Assembly: GCF_000720725.1 (NCBI RefSeq) | Contig: NZ_JOCQ01000004.1 | Coordinates: 1 to 64,000, forward strand | Direction: 5' to 3' | Source: Streptomyces rimosus subsp. rimosus | Lineage (GTDB): Bacteria; Actinomycetota; Actinomycetes; Streptomycetales; Streptomycetaceae | Length of the DNA: 64,000 nt | Shown here: piece by piece, positions 17,391 to 26,398 of the stretch | How positions within the stretch are numbered: position 1 is the stretch's first letter | Layout: every line of letters starts with the position of its first letter | Notes under the pieces: generated by a model | Told to the model about the DNA's origin: nothing | The model's input: only the letters and a program-made list of their open reading frames with translations | Databases searched by the model: none | Program-made: the position numbers and the translations under genes

Positions 17391-18784
17391 CGGAGCGGGA
17401 GCAGGCGACAGGGCTGGAGCAGGAGCAAGCGACGGAGCGCGGGCACGGGGAACGGGTCCGACACTGGCGTGACTTCGGGTACGGCCCCTGGCCCGCGACC
17501 GCCGTCGTCCCCACGACGCCGCCGGACGAGGCGACGCGCGCCGCGATGGACCTCCCGGCGACCCTGCTGCCCGTACGGGGCGAGGGCGTCGTCCAGCCGC
17601 CCGTGTTCGACCCGTCGGTCCGCCAGCACCTGCACGCCATGCGGCTGGGCGAGCCGCGGTTCGCCGACGCGGCGGCCGGCCGCCGCTGGTACGCCGCCCG
17701 CCGCCACGCCCTGCACCACGCGCTGACCGCCGTCGCGACCTCCGAATGGGCCGGTCACCTCGTCCTGCGCGGCAGCGTGCTCCTGCGGGCCTGGTTCGGC
17801 GCCGCGGCCCGTGAACCCGGTGACCTGGACTTCGTCGTCGTACCGCCGACCTGGAACGAACGGGACGGCCGTACGGACCGCATGCTCGACGGCATCGCCC
17901 GCGCGGCCGGGGAACTGTCCCTGCGCGGCGGCCCGGTACACCTCCACGCGGACGGCGCGGTCGGCGACGAGATCTGGACGTACGACCGGGTCCCCGGCCG
18001 GCGGCTGGTCATCCCGTGGACGGCACACGACGACGGCATACCGCCGGGCACCGTCCAGCTCGACTTCGTCTTCAACGAACACCTCCCCGAGCCCCCGGCC
18101 CCCGCCGAAGTCCCGGGCCCCGACGGCATGGAGCCGGCCCGGGTCCAGGCCGCCACTCCCGCACTCTCCCTCGCCTGGAAGATCCTGTGGCTGGTCTCGG
18201 ACCGCTTCCCGGAAGGCAAGGACCTGTACGACGCGGTCCTGCTCGCCGAATCGACCGAGCTGCCGTTCCCGCTGCTGCGAGCCGTTTTCCGCGGTGTGGA
18301 AGGCGGATACTACGACCGCAACCCGGTCCTGCTCCCGTCCATCGCCTGGACCGCGAACGAACAGGAGTGGGACGAGTTCCGCAAGGACCACCCGGAACAC
18401 GCCGCCCCCACCGAATACGCCTACGTCGACCGTCTCGTCACCGCACTGGCCCCCACCTACGCCTTCGACGACGGCAGCGGCGCCTCCCCCGCCTACCAGC
18501 AACGGGCCGCCTGGCTGGCCCCGCTGACGGAGGAGTGCCGGGAGGTGCTGGCGGGGCAGGGCATGGAAGCGGTCCAGCAACTCCTGCTCAAGGACTACGT
18601 CAGCGTCGACAACGCGCTGGTCGTCACGGCGGAGCTGCTGGAGGGCCCGCTCGACGACCGGCTGACGGACGCGGCCAGGGCCGTGGCGTCGTACCGGGTG
18701 GCCCATGCCGGTCCCTACGACAGGGAACGGCTGGTGGAGTCTCTGCATGAGGCGGTGCGGACGCTCGTACAGGAGGGGGACTGA
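17387..18784 (+). CDS. AbiEii/AbiGii-like nucleotidyltransferase domain protein
   Basis: 465 aa. Residues about 125-150 read LVLRGSVLLRAWFG then GDLDFVVVPP, the minimal nucleotidyltransferase pattern (G-S near the first metal Asp pair, D-x-D). ALSLAWKILWLVSDRFPEGKD resembles the later K-x(n)-D motif of the AbiEii family, whose toxin members nucleotidylate tRNA. Total length is well above the usual 250-300 aa; the N-terminal 110 and C-terminal 150 residues are extra. Translationally coupled to the upstream gene. Confidence 0.72.
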   Translation: MTEREQATGLEQEQATERGHGERVRHWRDFGYGPWPATAVVPTTPPDEATRAAMDLPATLLPVRGEGVVQPPVFDPSVRQHLHAMRLGEPRFADAAAGRRWYAARRHALHHALTAVATSEWAGHLVLRGSVLLRAWFGAAAREPGDLDFVVVPPTWNERDGRTDRMLDGIARAAGELSLRGGPVHLHADGAVGDEIWTYDRVPGRRLVIPWTAHDDGIPPGTVQLDFVFNEHLPEPPAPAEVPGPDGMEPARVQAATPALSLAWKILWLVSDRFPEGKDLYDAVLLAESTELPFPLLRAVFRGVEGGYYDRNPVLLPSIAWTANEQEWDEFRKDHPEHAAPTEYAYVDRLVTALAPTYAFDDGSGASPAYQQRAAWLAPLTEECREVLAGQGMEAVQQLLLKDYVSVDNALVVTAELLEGPLDDRLTDAARAVASYRVAHAGPYDRERLVESLHEAVRTLVQEGD

Positions 18785-18932
18785 GACGCGGGGCGCGGCC
18801 CCTTGGGTGAGCGTGGTGGCGCGAATAAATACGTTGGCGCCGGATTCCGTGGCCGGGCTAAGGTGAGCCCGTTCCCCGCGGTGGCCCTCCGGCCGCCGTG
18901 GCCGGCCGTGGAAGATTCAGGAGGTGTGACCG

Positions 18933-19004
18933 ATGGCTGTCTTTGCGATGGGCGCTGCCCGCAATCAGAAGACCATCCATTCCACCTCCGTGGTCTCCGG
19001 CTGA
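18933..19004 (+). CDS. Short leader ORF upstream of rsgA
   Basis: A 23-codon ORF (MAVFAMGAARNQ to VVSG) with an excellent AGGAGGTGTGA Shine-Dalgarno sequence 4-5 nt before the ATG. It ends 66 nt before the rsgA start and is followed by a strong hairpin. The strength of the ribosome site compared with that of rsgA suggests a translated leader peptide rather than chance. Confidence 0.55.
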   Translation: MAVFAMGAARNQKTIHSTSVVSG

Positions 19005-19021
19005 CTCGACCTCATTTCCTG

Positions 19022-19040
19022 CCACGCGCCGGGCGCGTGG
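19022..19040 (+). promoter_or_regulatory. GC hairpin between leader ORF and rsgA
   Basis: CCACGCGCC and GGCGCGTGG form a perfect 9-bp inverted repeat just after the leader ORF stop. It could act in attenuation or translational coupling. A possible -10 (TAAGGT near 18858) lies upstream of the leader. Confidence 0.45.
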
Positions 19041-19070
19041 GGCCGGGGCCACCCTTGTGAAGGGTTTCCC

Positions 19071-20198
19071 TTGCAATCGTCTTCCTTCTCCTCCGCCTCG
19101 TCGCGCCCGCTGACCGCCTACGGCTGGGACGACGGCTTCGCGGAGAGTTTCGCCGCCTGTGCCGGGCCGGGGTCCGTGCCCGGCCGTGTCGTCCGTGTGG
19201 ACCGCGGGCGCGTGGACGCCGTGGTGTCCGACGGGGACGGTGTCCGGACCGTGCTGGCGGACACCGCGCTGGTGGCCACCCGTGATCCGATGCGGGTGCC
19301 GTGCACCGGGGACTGGGCCGTGATCGACCTCGGCGAGGTGGGCGCGGGCCGCGACGGTGTGGTGCGGGCGCTGCTGCCGCGGCGTACCGCGTTCGTACGG
19401 TCCACCTCGTCCAAGCGGTCCGAGGGGCAGGTGCTGGCGGCGAACGTGGACCACGCCGTGGTCGCGGTGTCGCTCGCCGTGGACCTGGACCTCGGGCGCA
19501 TCGAGCGCTTCGTCTCCCTGGCCTGGGAGAGCGGGGCGCAGCCGCTGGTCGTGCTCACCAAGGCCGACCTGGTCGGCGCCCCGGACGTGCTGGCGCACCT
19601 GGTCGCGGACGTGGCGACCGCCGCGCCCGGGGTGCAGGTGCTGGCGGCCAGCGCGACCGCCGGTGACGGGCTGGACGTCCTCGCCGCGGTACTGGCCGGC
19701 GGCACGTCCGTACTGCTCGGGCAGTCCGGCGCGGGCAAGTCGACGCTCGCCAACGCGCTGGTGGGCGAGGACGTGCAGGACGTACGGGCCGCCCGCGACC
19801 GGGACGGCAAGGGCCGGCACACCACGACCACCCGGGACCTGCTGGTGCTGCCCGGCGGCGGGGTGCTGATCGACACCCCCGGCCTGCGGGGCGTCGGCAT
19901 GTGGGACGCCGACACCGGGCTCGCGCGGGCCTTCTCGGACGTCGAGGAACTGGCCGCGCAGTGCCGTTTCCACGACTGCGCGCACGCCACGGAGCCCGGG
20001 TGCGCGGTGCTGGAGGCCATCGAGAGCGGCGCGCTGCCGCAGCGGCGCCTGGAGAGCTACCGCAAGCTGCTGCGGGAGAACGAACGCATCGCGGCCAAGA
20101 CGGACGCCCGGCTGCGGGCGGAGATCCGCAGGGACTGGAAGCAGAAGATGGCCCTGGGGCGTCACATGGTGGAGCGGAAGAGGGGGGCCCGGGGCTGA
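19071..20198 (+). CDS. rsgA: Ribosome small-subunit-dependent GTPase RsgA
   Basis: 375 aa, TTG start after GTGAAGGG. Circularly permuted GTPase that assists late 30S maturation. Order seen: N-terminal OB-fold, G4 TKAD (about residue 164), G5 SATAGDG, G1 LGQSGAGKST (about 221), switch region with GRHTTTT, G3 DTPG, and the C-terminal zinc knuckle Cys-x4-Cys-x-His-x5-Cys (CRFHDCAHATEPGC). All key residues are present. Expression may be tied to the leader ORF and hairpin upstream. Confidence 0.95.
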   Translation: MQSSSFSSASSRPLTAYGWDDGFAESFAACAGPGSVPGRVVRVDRGRVDAVVSDGDGVRTVLADTALVATRDPMRVPCTGDWAVIDLGEVGAGRDGVVRALLPRRTAFVRSTSSKRSEGQVLAANVDHAVVAVSLAVDLDLGRIERFVSLAWESGAQPLVVLTKADLVGAPDVLAHLVADVATAAPGVQVLAASATAGDGLDVLAAVLAGGTSVLLGQSGAGKSTLANALVGEDVQDVRAARDRDGKGRHTTTTRDLLVLPGGGVLIDTPGLRGVGMWDADTGLARAFSDVEELAAQCRFHDCAHATEPGCAVLEAIESGALPQRRLESYRKLLRENERIAAKTDARLRAEIRRDWKQKMALGRHMVERKRGARG

Positions 20199-20364
20199 GC
20201 GGCCGGGCGGGTGGGCGCCTTCAGGCGCTCGCCCGCCCCGGTGCGGGCGGCTCGTCCCCGCACCGTTCACCACCGCACCGCACCCGTGCCCGCCCGCCCG
20301 CCCCGACACGATGTCCGATTCCCGCCAGGGAACCTCCCGGGCGTCGCGCACACTGGATCGTGTG

Positions 20365-21945
20365 ATGGACGACGAGACCAGGTACGAGGCGGTGTCGAGC
20401 CGGGACGCGCGGTTCGACGGCGAGTTCTTCTTCGCCGTCGTGACGACCGGGATCTACTGCCGCCCGAGCTGCCCGGCGGTCACCCCCAAGCGCCCGAACG
20501 TACGGTTCTACGCGTCCGCGGCGGCCGCGCAGGGCGCCGGGTTCCGGGCCTGCCGCCGGTGCCGACCGGACGCCGTGCCGGGCTCGGCGGAGTGGAACGT
20601 CCGGGCCGACCTGGTCGGCCGCGCCATGCGGTTCATCGATGACGGCGTGGTCGACCGGGAGGGCGTCGGCGGCCTCGCGCGGCGGCTGGGGTACAGCGCG
20701 CGGCAGGTGCAGCGGCAGCTCACGGCCGAGCTGGGCGCCGGGCCCGTGGCCCTGGCGCGGGCCCGCCGCGCGCACACCGCGCGGCTGCTCCTCCAGACCA
20801 CCGGCCTGCCGGTCACCGACCTGGCCTTCGCCGCCGGATTCGCCAGCATCCGGCAGTTCAACGACACGATGCGCGAGATCTACGCCAGCACGCCGAGCGA
20901 ACTGCGCGCGGCGGCCGGAACCCGCGCGGGGACGGGGACGGGCCCGTCCGGCGCCACGCGGCACGGCGCGCCCGCCGGTGTCCCGCTGCGGCTGGCCTAC
21001 CGGGGCCCGTACGCCGCCGCCGAGATCTTCGACTTCCTCCAAGCGCGCGCGGTGCCCGGCGTGGAGGAGGTGCGCGGCGCGCGCGGCTCCCGTACGTACC
21101 GCCGTACGCTGCGGCTCACCCACGGCAGCGGCATCGCCGAGGTCGACGAGCACGCCGGCTCCCGGCAGCCGCGCCGGCCGCGCGCCGGACTGGTGTGCCC
21201 GGCCGCCCGGGGCGCGCACGGCGGCTGGCTGGAGTGCCGGCTGCACCTGACCGACCTGCGTGACCTGTCCACCGCCGTCCAGCGGATGCGCCGCCTGTTC
21301 GACCTGGACGCCGACCCGTACGCCGTCGCCGAGCGCCTGGGCGCCGACCCGCTGCTCGGCCCGCTGGTCGCCGCCCGCCCCGGACTGCGGTCGCCGGGCG
21401 CCGCCGACCCCGAGGAACTGGCCGTACGGACCGTCCTCGGCGGGCCGCCGGAACGCGCCGCCGCGCTGGTACGGACGTACGGCAAGCCGCTGGACGCGGC
21501 GGACGGCGCGCTCACCCACCTCTTCCCCGAGCCCGCCGCGCTGACCGGCGCCGGAGTGCCGGAACCGGTGCGCGCGCTGTGCGGCGCGCTCGCCGACGGG
21601 GCGGTCCGGCTGGACGCGGGCGCGGACCGGGACGCCGCCGAGCGTGCGCTGCGCGTCCTGCCCGGGGCGGGCCCGGCGGCAGCCGCGTACATCCGGATGC
21701 GGGCGCTGGGCGACCCGGACGTGGGGCCGGTGGGCGGCGGCGGGGCGTCACCGGAGGCGTGGCGGCCCTGGCGGTCGTACGCCCTGCACCACCTCTGGCA
21801 GGCCGCGGGCACCCGGGAGGATCAGCTCGCGATGACGGCGCCGGTCCAGGCGCCGACCGCCAGCAGGCAGGCGTACAGCTCGACCAGCACGGCGAACCCG
21901 ATGGCCCGCATGGCCGTGCGAGTGGCGGCCCACGCGTCGCCGTGA
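20365..21945 (+). CDS. Ada-AlkA fusion: methyl-phosphotriester sensor and 3-methyladenine glycosylase
   Basis: 526 aa. N-terminal Ada zinc domain with four Cys (YCRPSC and FRACRRC), one of which accepts methyl groups; AraC-type HTH pair at about residues 85-185; C-terminal AlkA HhH-GPD glycosylase domain (normally ending near WRPWRSYALHHLWQA). It couples sensing of alkylation with base excision. The last 40 residues run past the usual end, across the 3' end of the convergent DUF456 gene. No good Shine-Dalgarno is present; CACACT about 10 nt upstream suggests a leaderless start. Confidence 0.9.
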   Translation: MDDETRYEAVSSRDARFDGEFFFAVVTTGIYCRPSCPAVTPKRPNVRFYASAAAAQGAGFRACRRCRPDAVPGSAEWNVRADLVGRAMRFIDDGVVDREGVGGLARRLGYSARQVQRQLTAELGAGPVALARARRAHTARLLLQTTGLPVTDLAFAAGFASIRQFNDTMREIYASTPSELRAAAGTRAGTGTGPSGATRHGAPAGVPLRLAYRGPYAAAEIFDFLQARAVPGVEEVRGARGSRTYRRTLRLTHGSGIAEVDEHAGSRQPRRPRAGLVCPAARGAHGGWLECRLHLTDLRDLSTAVQRMRRLFDLDADPYAVAERLGADPLLGPLVAARPGLRSPGAADPEELAVRTVLGGPPERAAALVRTYGKPLDAADGALTHLFPEPAALTGAGVPEPVRALCGALADGAVRLDAGADRDAAERALRVLPGAGPAAAAYIRMRALGDPDVGPVGGGGASPEAWRPWRSYALHHLWQAAGTREDQLAMTAPVQAPTASRQAYSSTSTANPMARMAVRVAAHASP

Positions 21946-22304
21946 CTGCCCAGGCGCTCCCGCTCCAGCAGGTACAGCGCGCCGACCGAGCCCAGCACGG
22001 CCCCCACCACGGGCACCACGAAGAACCCGAGGATGCCCGCGGCGCCGCTCGCGTACAGGGTCCGGTACGGGGCGCCGGCGGCCCGGGGGTCTCGGGGCGG
22101 CAGCAGCCAGGCGAGGGCCTGGGCGAGCAGCAGTACGGCACTCGTGCCGATCAGGACGAACCAGGCCAGGGTGGTCCGCTCGGCCATCGCCCACCACAGC
22201 ACGCCCGCCCAGACGATCGGCGGCCCCGGTACGCCCGGGGCCAGCACGCCGAGCAGCCCGAGCAGCAGGACGAGGCCGACCGTGAGCAACTGCCATCCGC
22301 CCAT
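21822..22304 (-). CDS. DUF456 family membrane protein
   Basis: 160 aa. Almost entirely hydrophobic, with four to five membrane spans and the motif LGLLGVLAPGVPGPPIVWAG near the N-terminus that marks DUF456. A central FVVPVVGAVLGSVGALYLLE span holds Gly repeats. Function unknown. Its 3' end overlaps the Ada-AlkA gene by 124 nt in convergent orientation. Confidence 0.85.
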   Translation of the reverse strand: MGGWQLLTVGLVLLLGLLGVLAPGVPGPPIVWAGVLWWAMAERTTLAWFVLIGTSAVLLLAQALAWLLPPRDPRAAGAPYRTLYASGAAGILGFFVVPVVGAVLGSVGALYLLERERLGSHGDAWAATRTAMRAIGFAVLVELYACLLAVGAWTGAVIAS

Positions 22305-22421
22305 GGCCCCAGCGTGCCGGAACCGGGGCCGGCGCGCTCCTTGGCGCGTACCGGCCGGGCGGCGCGGTGACGCCGTTCCGGGCCCTGTCTCCGCGGCCCC
22401 GGCCGGTGGACAATGCGGCCC

Positions 22422-23786
22422 ATGGACCGACAGGGGGACCGGCGCCGCCACGAGGACGCGTGGTGGCGGGAGTTGTACGAGGACGACGGTGACGCCGCGG
22501 CCCGGGACACCGGCCCCGCGGATGCGGCCCGGGACTCGCTCGACGACCGGGTGGACTCCGCGTTCCGCACGGTGGGGCAGGCGCCCGATGCCGTACCGCC
22601 CGCCGGTGCCGATGCGGGTACGGGCAGGGGTACGGGGGCACCGGCCGGACCCGCCTTCGAGCCCGAGCCGATGGCCCTGCCCGCCGCCGACCCGGCCGCA
22701 CTGGACGATCTCTTACCGGACACCGAGCTGGACGGCGCCGGGTACGGAACGCTCACCCTGCGCGCCGCCTCACTGCGCGGCGAGGCCGCCCGCCACCGCG
22801 GGGAGCCGCGTGGCGACGCCCTGCTCACCGCCCGCTTCGGCGCCGGACAGCACGCGCTGATCCTGGTCGCCGTGGCCACCGCGGCCCCCGGCGAAGGGTC
22901 GTACGCGTACGGAGGCGCCCACCGTGCGGCCCGCGACGCCTGCCGCTGGATCGGCGGAGCCGTCGGCCGCAGCTACACCCGGTTGGCGGAGGACGTCCGT
23001 ACGGGCAACCGCGACGCCCTCAAGGCGGGTCTGCACCGCCTGACCGACCGCAGCTACGGCAAGCTCCGCGCGTACGCCGGTGAGCACGGCATGGAGCCCG
23101 GGCAGTACACGGCCGCGCTGCGCTGCCTGCTGCTGCCCGCCGACCCGGCCTGCCGGACCCGGGTCTTCTTCGGTGTCGGCGCGGGCGGGTTCTTCCGGCT
23201 GAGCAACGGCGGGTGGCAGGACCTGGAGCCACCGCCCCCGGAGGACATGCCGGGCGGCCCGGCGGCCGGGGCGAGCGGGCGGGAGACGCTCGTGGACACA
23301 CCACGGTGGCCGGTCCCCGGCGCTCCCGGGCCGGACACCCTGGTACCGGATGCGCCCGGTCCGAGTACCTCTGGGGCGGACACCGTCTCCCCCGATACCG
23401 CCGCCCCGAACACCCTCGCCCCGAACGCCCTCCCCCCGGACCTCGGCGGCACCCTCCCCGGCCTGCCCCGCGCCCCGTCCGGGCAGCCCTGGCAGCGGCC
23501 GTACGAACCCGCGCCGCGCACCTCGCCGGAGCCGTTCCGCTTCCGGACCGTGGCCGCGCGGCCCGGCGACCTCCTGCTGCTGTGCAGTGCCGGGTTCGCG
23601 GGCCCACTGACCGAGGCGGCCGGGTTCGGCAGCCGCCTGGCCGCTCGCTGGACGGTCGCCGAGCCGCCGGGGCTCGCGGCGTTCCTGGCCGACGTCCGGC
23701 TGCACGCGGAGGGGTACGGACAGGACCGTACGGCCGTGGCGGTGTGGGAGAGGCCGGAGGCGGCGGATGCGGTACGGCCCGGGTGA
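22422..23786 (+). CDS. PP2C-like phosphatase domain protein with Pro/Thr linker
   Basis: 454 aa. An acidic N-terminal region of about 110 residues precedes a divergent PP2C fold: GDALLTARFGAGQHALILVAVA, later ARPGDLLLLCSAGF and GQDRTAVAVW, equivalent to PP2C motifs. The metal-binding DGxGG motif is not conserved, so catalysis is doubtful. Residues about 285-345 form a Pro/Asp/Thr-rich linker (DTLVPD, DTVSPDTAAPNT) splitting the domain. Homologues occur widely in Streptomyces without assigned role. Confidence 0.75.
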   Translation: MDRQGDRRRHEDAWWRELYEDDGDAAARDTGPADAARDSLDDRVDSAFRTVGQAPDAVPPAGADAGTGRGTGAPAGPAFEPEPMALPAADPAALDDLLPDTELDGAGYGTLTLRAASLRGEAARHRGEPRGDALLTARFGAGQHALILVAVATAAPGEGSYAYGGAHRAARDACRWIGGAVGRSYTRLAEDVRTGNRDALKAGLHRLTDRSYGKLRAYAGEHGMEPGQYTAALRCLLLPADPACRTRVFFGVGAGGFFRLSNGGWQDLEPPPPEDMPGGPAAGASGRETLVDTPRWPVPGAPGPDTLVPDAPGPSTSGADTVSPDTAAPNTLAPNALPPDLGGTLPGLPRAPSGQPWQRPYEPAPRTSPEPFRFRTVAARPGDLLLLCSAGFAGPLTEAAGFGSRLAARWTVAEPPGLAAFLADVRLHAEGYGQDRTAVAVWERPEAADAVRPG

Positions 23787-23916
23787 CGCGGCAGGCGTAG
23801 TCCGGACGGACACCGGCGCGGGGGAGTGGTAGAACCGGGAAGGAATGCCGCAGAACGGGCCGCCGTCGGAGGGCGGAGCCCGCCCGCGGCCCCGCGTCCG
23901 GAGGAGCGACAGCGAC

Positions 23917-25224
23917 ATGGCGAAACAGACCGTGGCCGGGCAGTTCGTCGACATCCTGGTGCGCGCCGGTGTCCAGCGGCTCTACGGGGTCGTCGGCGAC
24001 AGCCTCAACCCCGTCGTCGACGCGGTCCGCCGCACCGCCGGGATCGACTGGATCCAGGTCCGCCACGAAGAGGTCGCCGCGTTCGCGGCGGGCGCCGAGG
24101 CCCAGATCGCCGGACGGCTGGCGGCCTGCGCGGGCTCCTGCGGCCCCGGCAACCTGCACCTGATCAACGGCCTGTTCGACGCCCACCGCTCGATGGCCCC
24201 GGTGCTCGCGCTCGCCTCGCACATCCCCTCCAGCGAGATCGGCACCGGCTTCTTCCAGGAGACCCACCCGGACCGGCTGTTCACCGAGTGCAGCCACTAC
24301 AGCGAGATGATCTCCAGCCGCGACCAGATGCCGCGGGTGCTGCAGACGGCCGTACAGAACGCCATCGGGCTCAGCGGCGTCTCCGTCGTCTCGCTGCCCG
24401 GCGACATCGCCGACCAGGAGGCACCCGAGCGCTCCATCGAGCACGCGCTGGTCACCTCGCGCCCCACCGTGCGCCCCGGCGACGCGGAGATCGACCGGCT
24501 GGTCCGGATGATCGAGGACGCGGGCACGGTCACGCTGTTCTGCGGCAGCGGCACCGCGGGGGCGCACGCCGAGGTGATGGAGTTCGCCGAACGCCTCAAG
24601 GCCCCGGTGGGCCACGCGCTGCGCGGCAAGGAGTGGATCCAGTACGACAACCCGTACGACGTCGGCATGAGCGGCCTGCTCGGCTACGGCGCGGCCTACG
24701 AGGCCACGCACGAGTGCGACCTGCTGATCCTGCTGGGCACCGACTTCCCGTACAACGCCTTCCTGCCGGACGATGTCAAGATCGTCCAGGTGGACGTGCG
24801 CCCCGAACGGCTCGGCCGCCGCTCCAAGCTGGACCTCGCCGTCTGGGGCGACGTCCGCGAGACGCTGCGCTGCCTGAATCCGCGCGTCACGCCCAAGAAG
24901 AGCCGCAAGTTCCTCGACCGGATGCTGAAGAAGCACGCCGACGCCCTGGAAGGCGTCGTGAAGGCCTATACGCGCAAGGTCGAGAAGCACACGCCGATCC
25001 ACCCCGAATTCGTCGCGTCCGTGCTGGACGAGGAGGCCGCGGACGACGCGGTCTTCACCGTCGACACCGGTACTGCTTGTCAACATCGTGGTGCGGGCAG
25101 GGGCTCTGACCTGCGCAAACGTGGTCTTCGAGGTCCAGGACGAGGCGGATGCTGTCGGCCACGGGGCCGTCTACACCGCTCAAGAGGTGCTCGATCAAGG
25201 CTCGCTGTGGTTCCGTCAGTGTGA
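23917..25224 (+). pseudogene. PoxB-type TPP enzyme truncated by prophage insertion
   Basis: A GGAGGAG-led ATG opens a pyruvate-oxidase-like protein with the PYR domain (RHEEVAAFAAGAEAQIAG) and the central domain intact. At about codon 383 (FTVDTG, position 25070) similarity stops. The paralogue at 9287-11092 continues with about 200 residues of PP domain including the thiamine motif. The frame here stays open by chance for 50 more codons of phage sequence, to 25224. The missing 3' part should be found beyond the right end of the prophage. Confidence 0.88.
25055..25080. other. Probable attL junction
   Basis: Chromosomal coding similarity ends within GTCGACACCGGTACTGC. To the left is the TPP-enzyme gene; to the right the first minus-strand phage gene, whose stop codon lies in host DNA. 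The exact crossover cannot be set without attR or attB. Confidence 0.65.
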
Positions 25225-25324
25225 CGGCTCGGGAACCCTCCCCGGCGCTGTACTCGGCGTTCAACTTCTGCTGTCGCCGTATGAACTTAGCGTGGGTCGA
25301 CTCAACCTGTGGCAGCGACGCCAT
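25055..25324 (-). CDS. Small phage protein at attL, function unknown
   Basis: 89 aa from an ATG with a strong GAGGTGATC 6 nt upstream; longer in-frame starts at 25351 and 25405 lack one. Sequence is helical with a C-terminal HVCAGQSPCPHHD segment (2 Cys, 2 His) that may bind zinc. Its last codons and stop lie at or across the attachment junction, so the free phage may encode a different C-terminus. Last gene of the leftward arm. Confidence 0.65.
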   Translation of the reverse strand: MASLPQVESTHAKFIRRQQKLNAEYSAGEGSRAVTLTEPQRALIEHLLSGVDGPVADSIRLVLDLEDHVCAGQSPCPHHDVDKQYRCRR

Positions 25325-25447
25325 GGCGATCACCTCTTCCTTCGTGAGCATGATCGTAGCTTCACGTCGCAGCGAAGACGTTGGTTCTCGCCACGTACTG
25401 CCCAAACTGCTACCACAAGTTGAGTCGGCCAGGGCTCCGTCGTACCT

Positions 25448-26011
25448 TCACCCAGCCTTCTGAGGGGCCACGGGCTTGATCGTGAAGAGGATGGTCTCGG
25501 GAGCGAACGTCACACCCGGCTGCCCGAAAACGCGGTAGCCGCGGCGGCGTAGTGTGAGGCGGCCTACCCGATCGCTCTCGCACAGGCCGGCGGTCAGGGT
25601 CCGGCGGATTGCCGTGAGGACCGCCTCACGGTCGTCGCTCCAGATTTCCCCGTCGCTGATCTCCATCATGGGCATATCAGGGTCGCCGTCGATGTGGGCC
25701 TCGTACAACCACTGCCACATCTGGTGCCTGATCGGCTCCAGGACGTCCTCTGCGGTGCCTCCATCAAGGCCGCTGCGAGTGCGCTGCTCCAGGCGCGAGC
25801 TGATCAGCCGTCCCAGGCAGCCCTTATATGCCTCCTCAGGGGTACCACCCACCCAGCCGATGTTGAGAAGGTCGGGCCCTTCCGGCAGAACGGTCGCTTG
25901 GGAGACGTACGGGTAGGAATGGATTCCCAAGAAGATTTCATCGTCTGTGCGGCGATTGCGGGAGACCGCGATCGTGGTGGTGTCGTCGACGCGGTACTCG
26001 ATCGTCGTCAT
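25448..26011 (-). CDS. Phage hypothetical protein
   Basis: 187 aa. Start chosen at an ATG with GAGGA 5 nt upstream; an ATG at 26029 is in frame. The protein is mixed alpha/beta, with TIEYRVDDTTTIAVS at the N-terminus and LTLRRRGYRVFGQPGV near the end. No family recognised. One copy of the GTCGTACCT motif follows its stop codon directly. Confidence 0.7.
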   Translation of the reverse strand: MTTIEYRVDDTTTIAVSRNRRTDDEIFLGIHSYPYVSQATVLPEGPDLLNIGWVGGTPEEAYKGCLGRLISSRLEQRTRSGLDGGTAEDVLEPIRHQMWQWLYEAHIDGDPDMPMMEISDGEIWSDDREAVLTAIRRTLTAGLCESDRVGRLTLRRRGYRVFGQPGVTFAPETILFTIKPVAPQKAG

Positions 26012-26162
26012 GGGGTCCTCGTAGGCCATGTGGGGACTCTAGTGGGGGAGGGCGGAGCGGCACCGGGGCTTGGAAGATTTTTCTGGCAGCGATGATGTCC
26101 GCCCGGTTCCGAGGCCCCGTGTAAGCAGTGAGGGGCAGAGCGCCCCACGGAAGGAAGCGAAC

Positions 26163-26312
26163 ATGGACCGCCTCATCGAGTGGTACGAGACCTACAAAGC
26201 AGCCTGTATCCGCGCCAACCAGCTTCTGGAGCATGGCTACTCCGCCGGCGTGGTGTGCGGATACTTCCCCGCCCGTTTCGGATTCGAAGTCATCATCCGC
26301 GCTGCCGCCTGA
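26163..26312 (+). CDS. 49-aa protein on the opposite strand
   Basis: MDRLIEWYETYKAACIRANQ with AAGGA 7 nt before the ATG. A lone plus-strand gene in a minus-strand arm, followed by a 9-bp GC hairpin at 26319-26346. Helical N-terminal half; C-terminus VVCGYFPARFGFEVIIRAAA. Function unknown. Confidence 0.55.
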   Translation: MDRLIEWYETYKAACIRANQLLEHGYSAGVVCGYFPARFGFEVIIRAAA

Positions 26313-26318
26313 GTACCT

Positions 26319-26355
26319 GGAGCCCCGGCTTTCGAGTCGGGGCTCCGTCGTACCT
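26319..26355. terminator. Hairpin with adjacent AGGTACGAC motif
   Basis: GGAGCCCCG and CGGGGCTCC form a perfect 9-bp stem (26319-26346). The motif GTCGTACCT is at 26347-26355, so on the minus strand the motif stands directly before the hairpin. It can serve the plus-strand small gene and the minus-strand gene 26399-26638. Confidence 0.6.
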
Positions 26356-26398
26356 TGCTGTTGCTGTGAACTTACCGTCGGCACGCTGTGGTGTCAGG

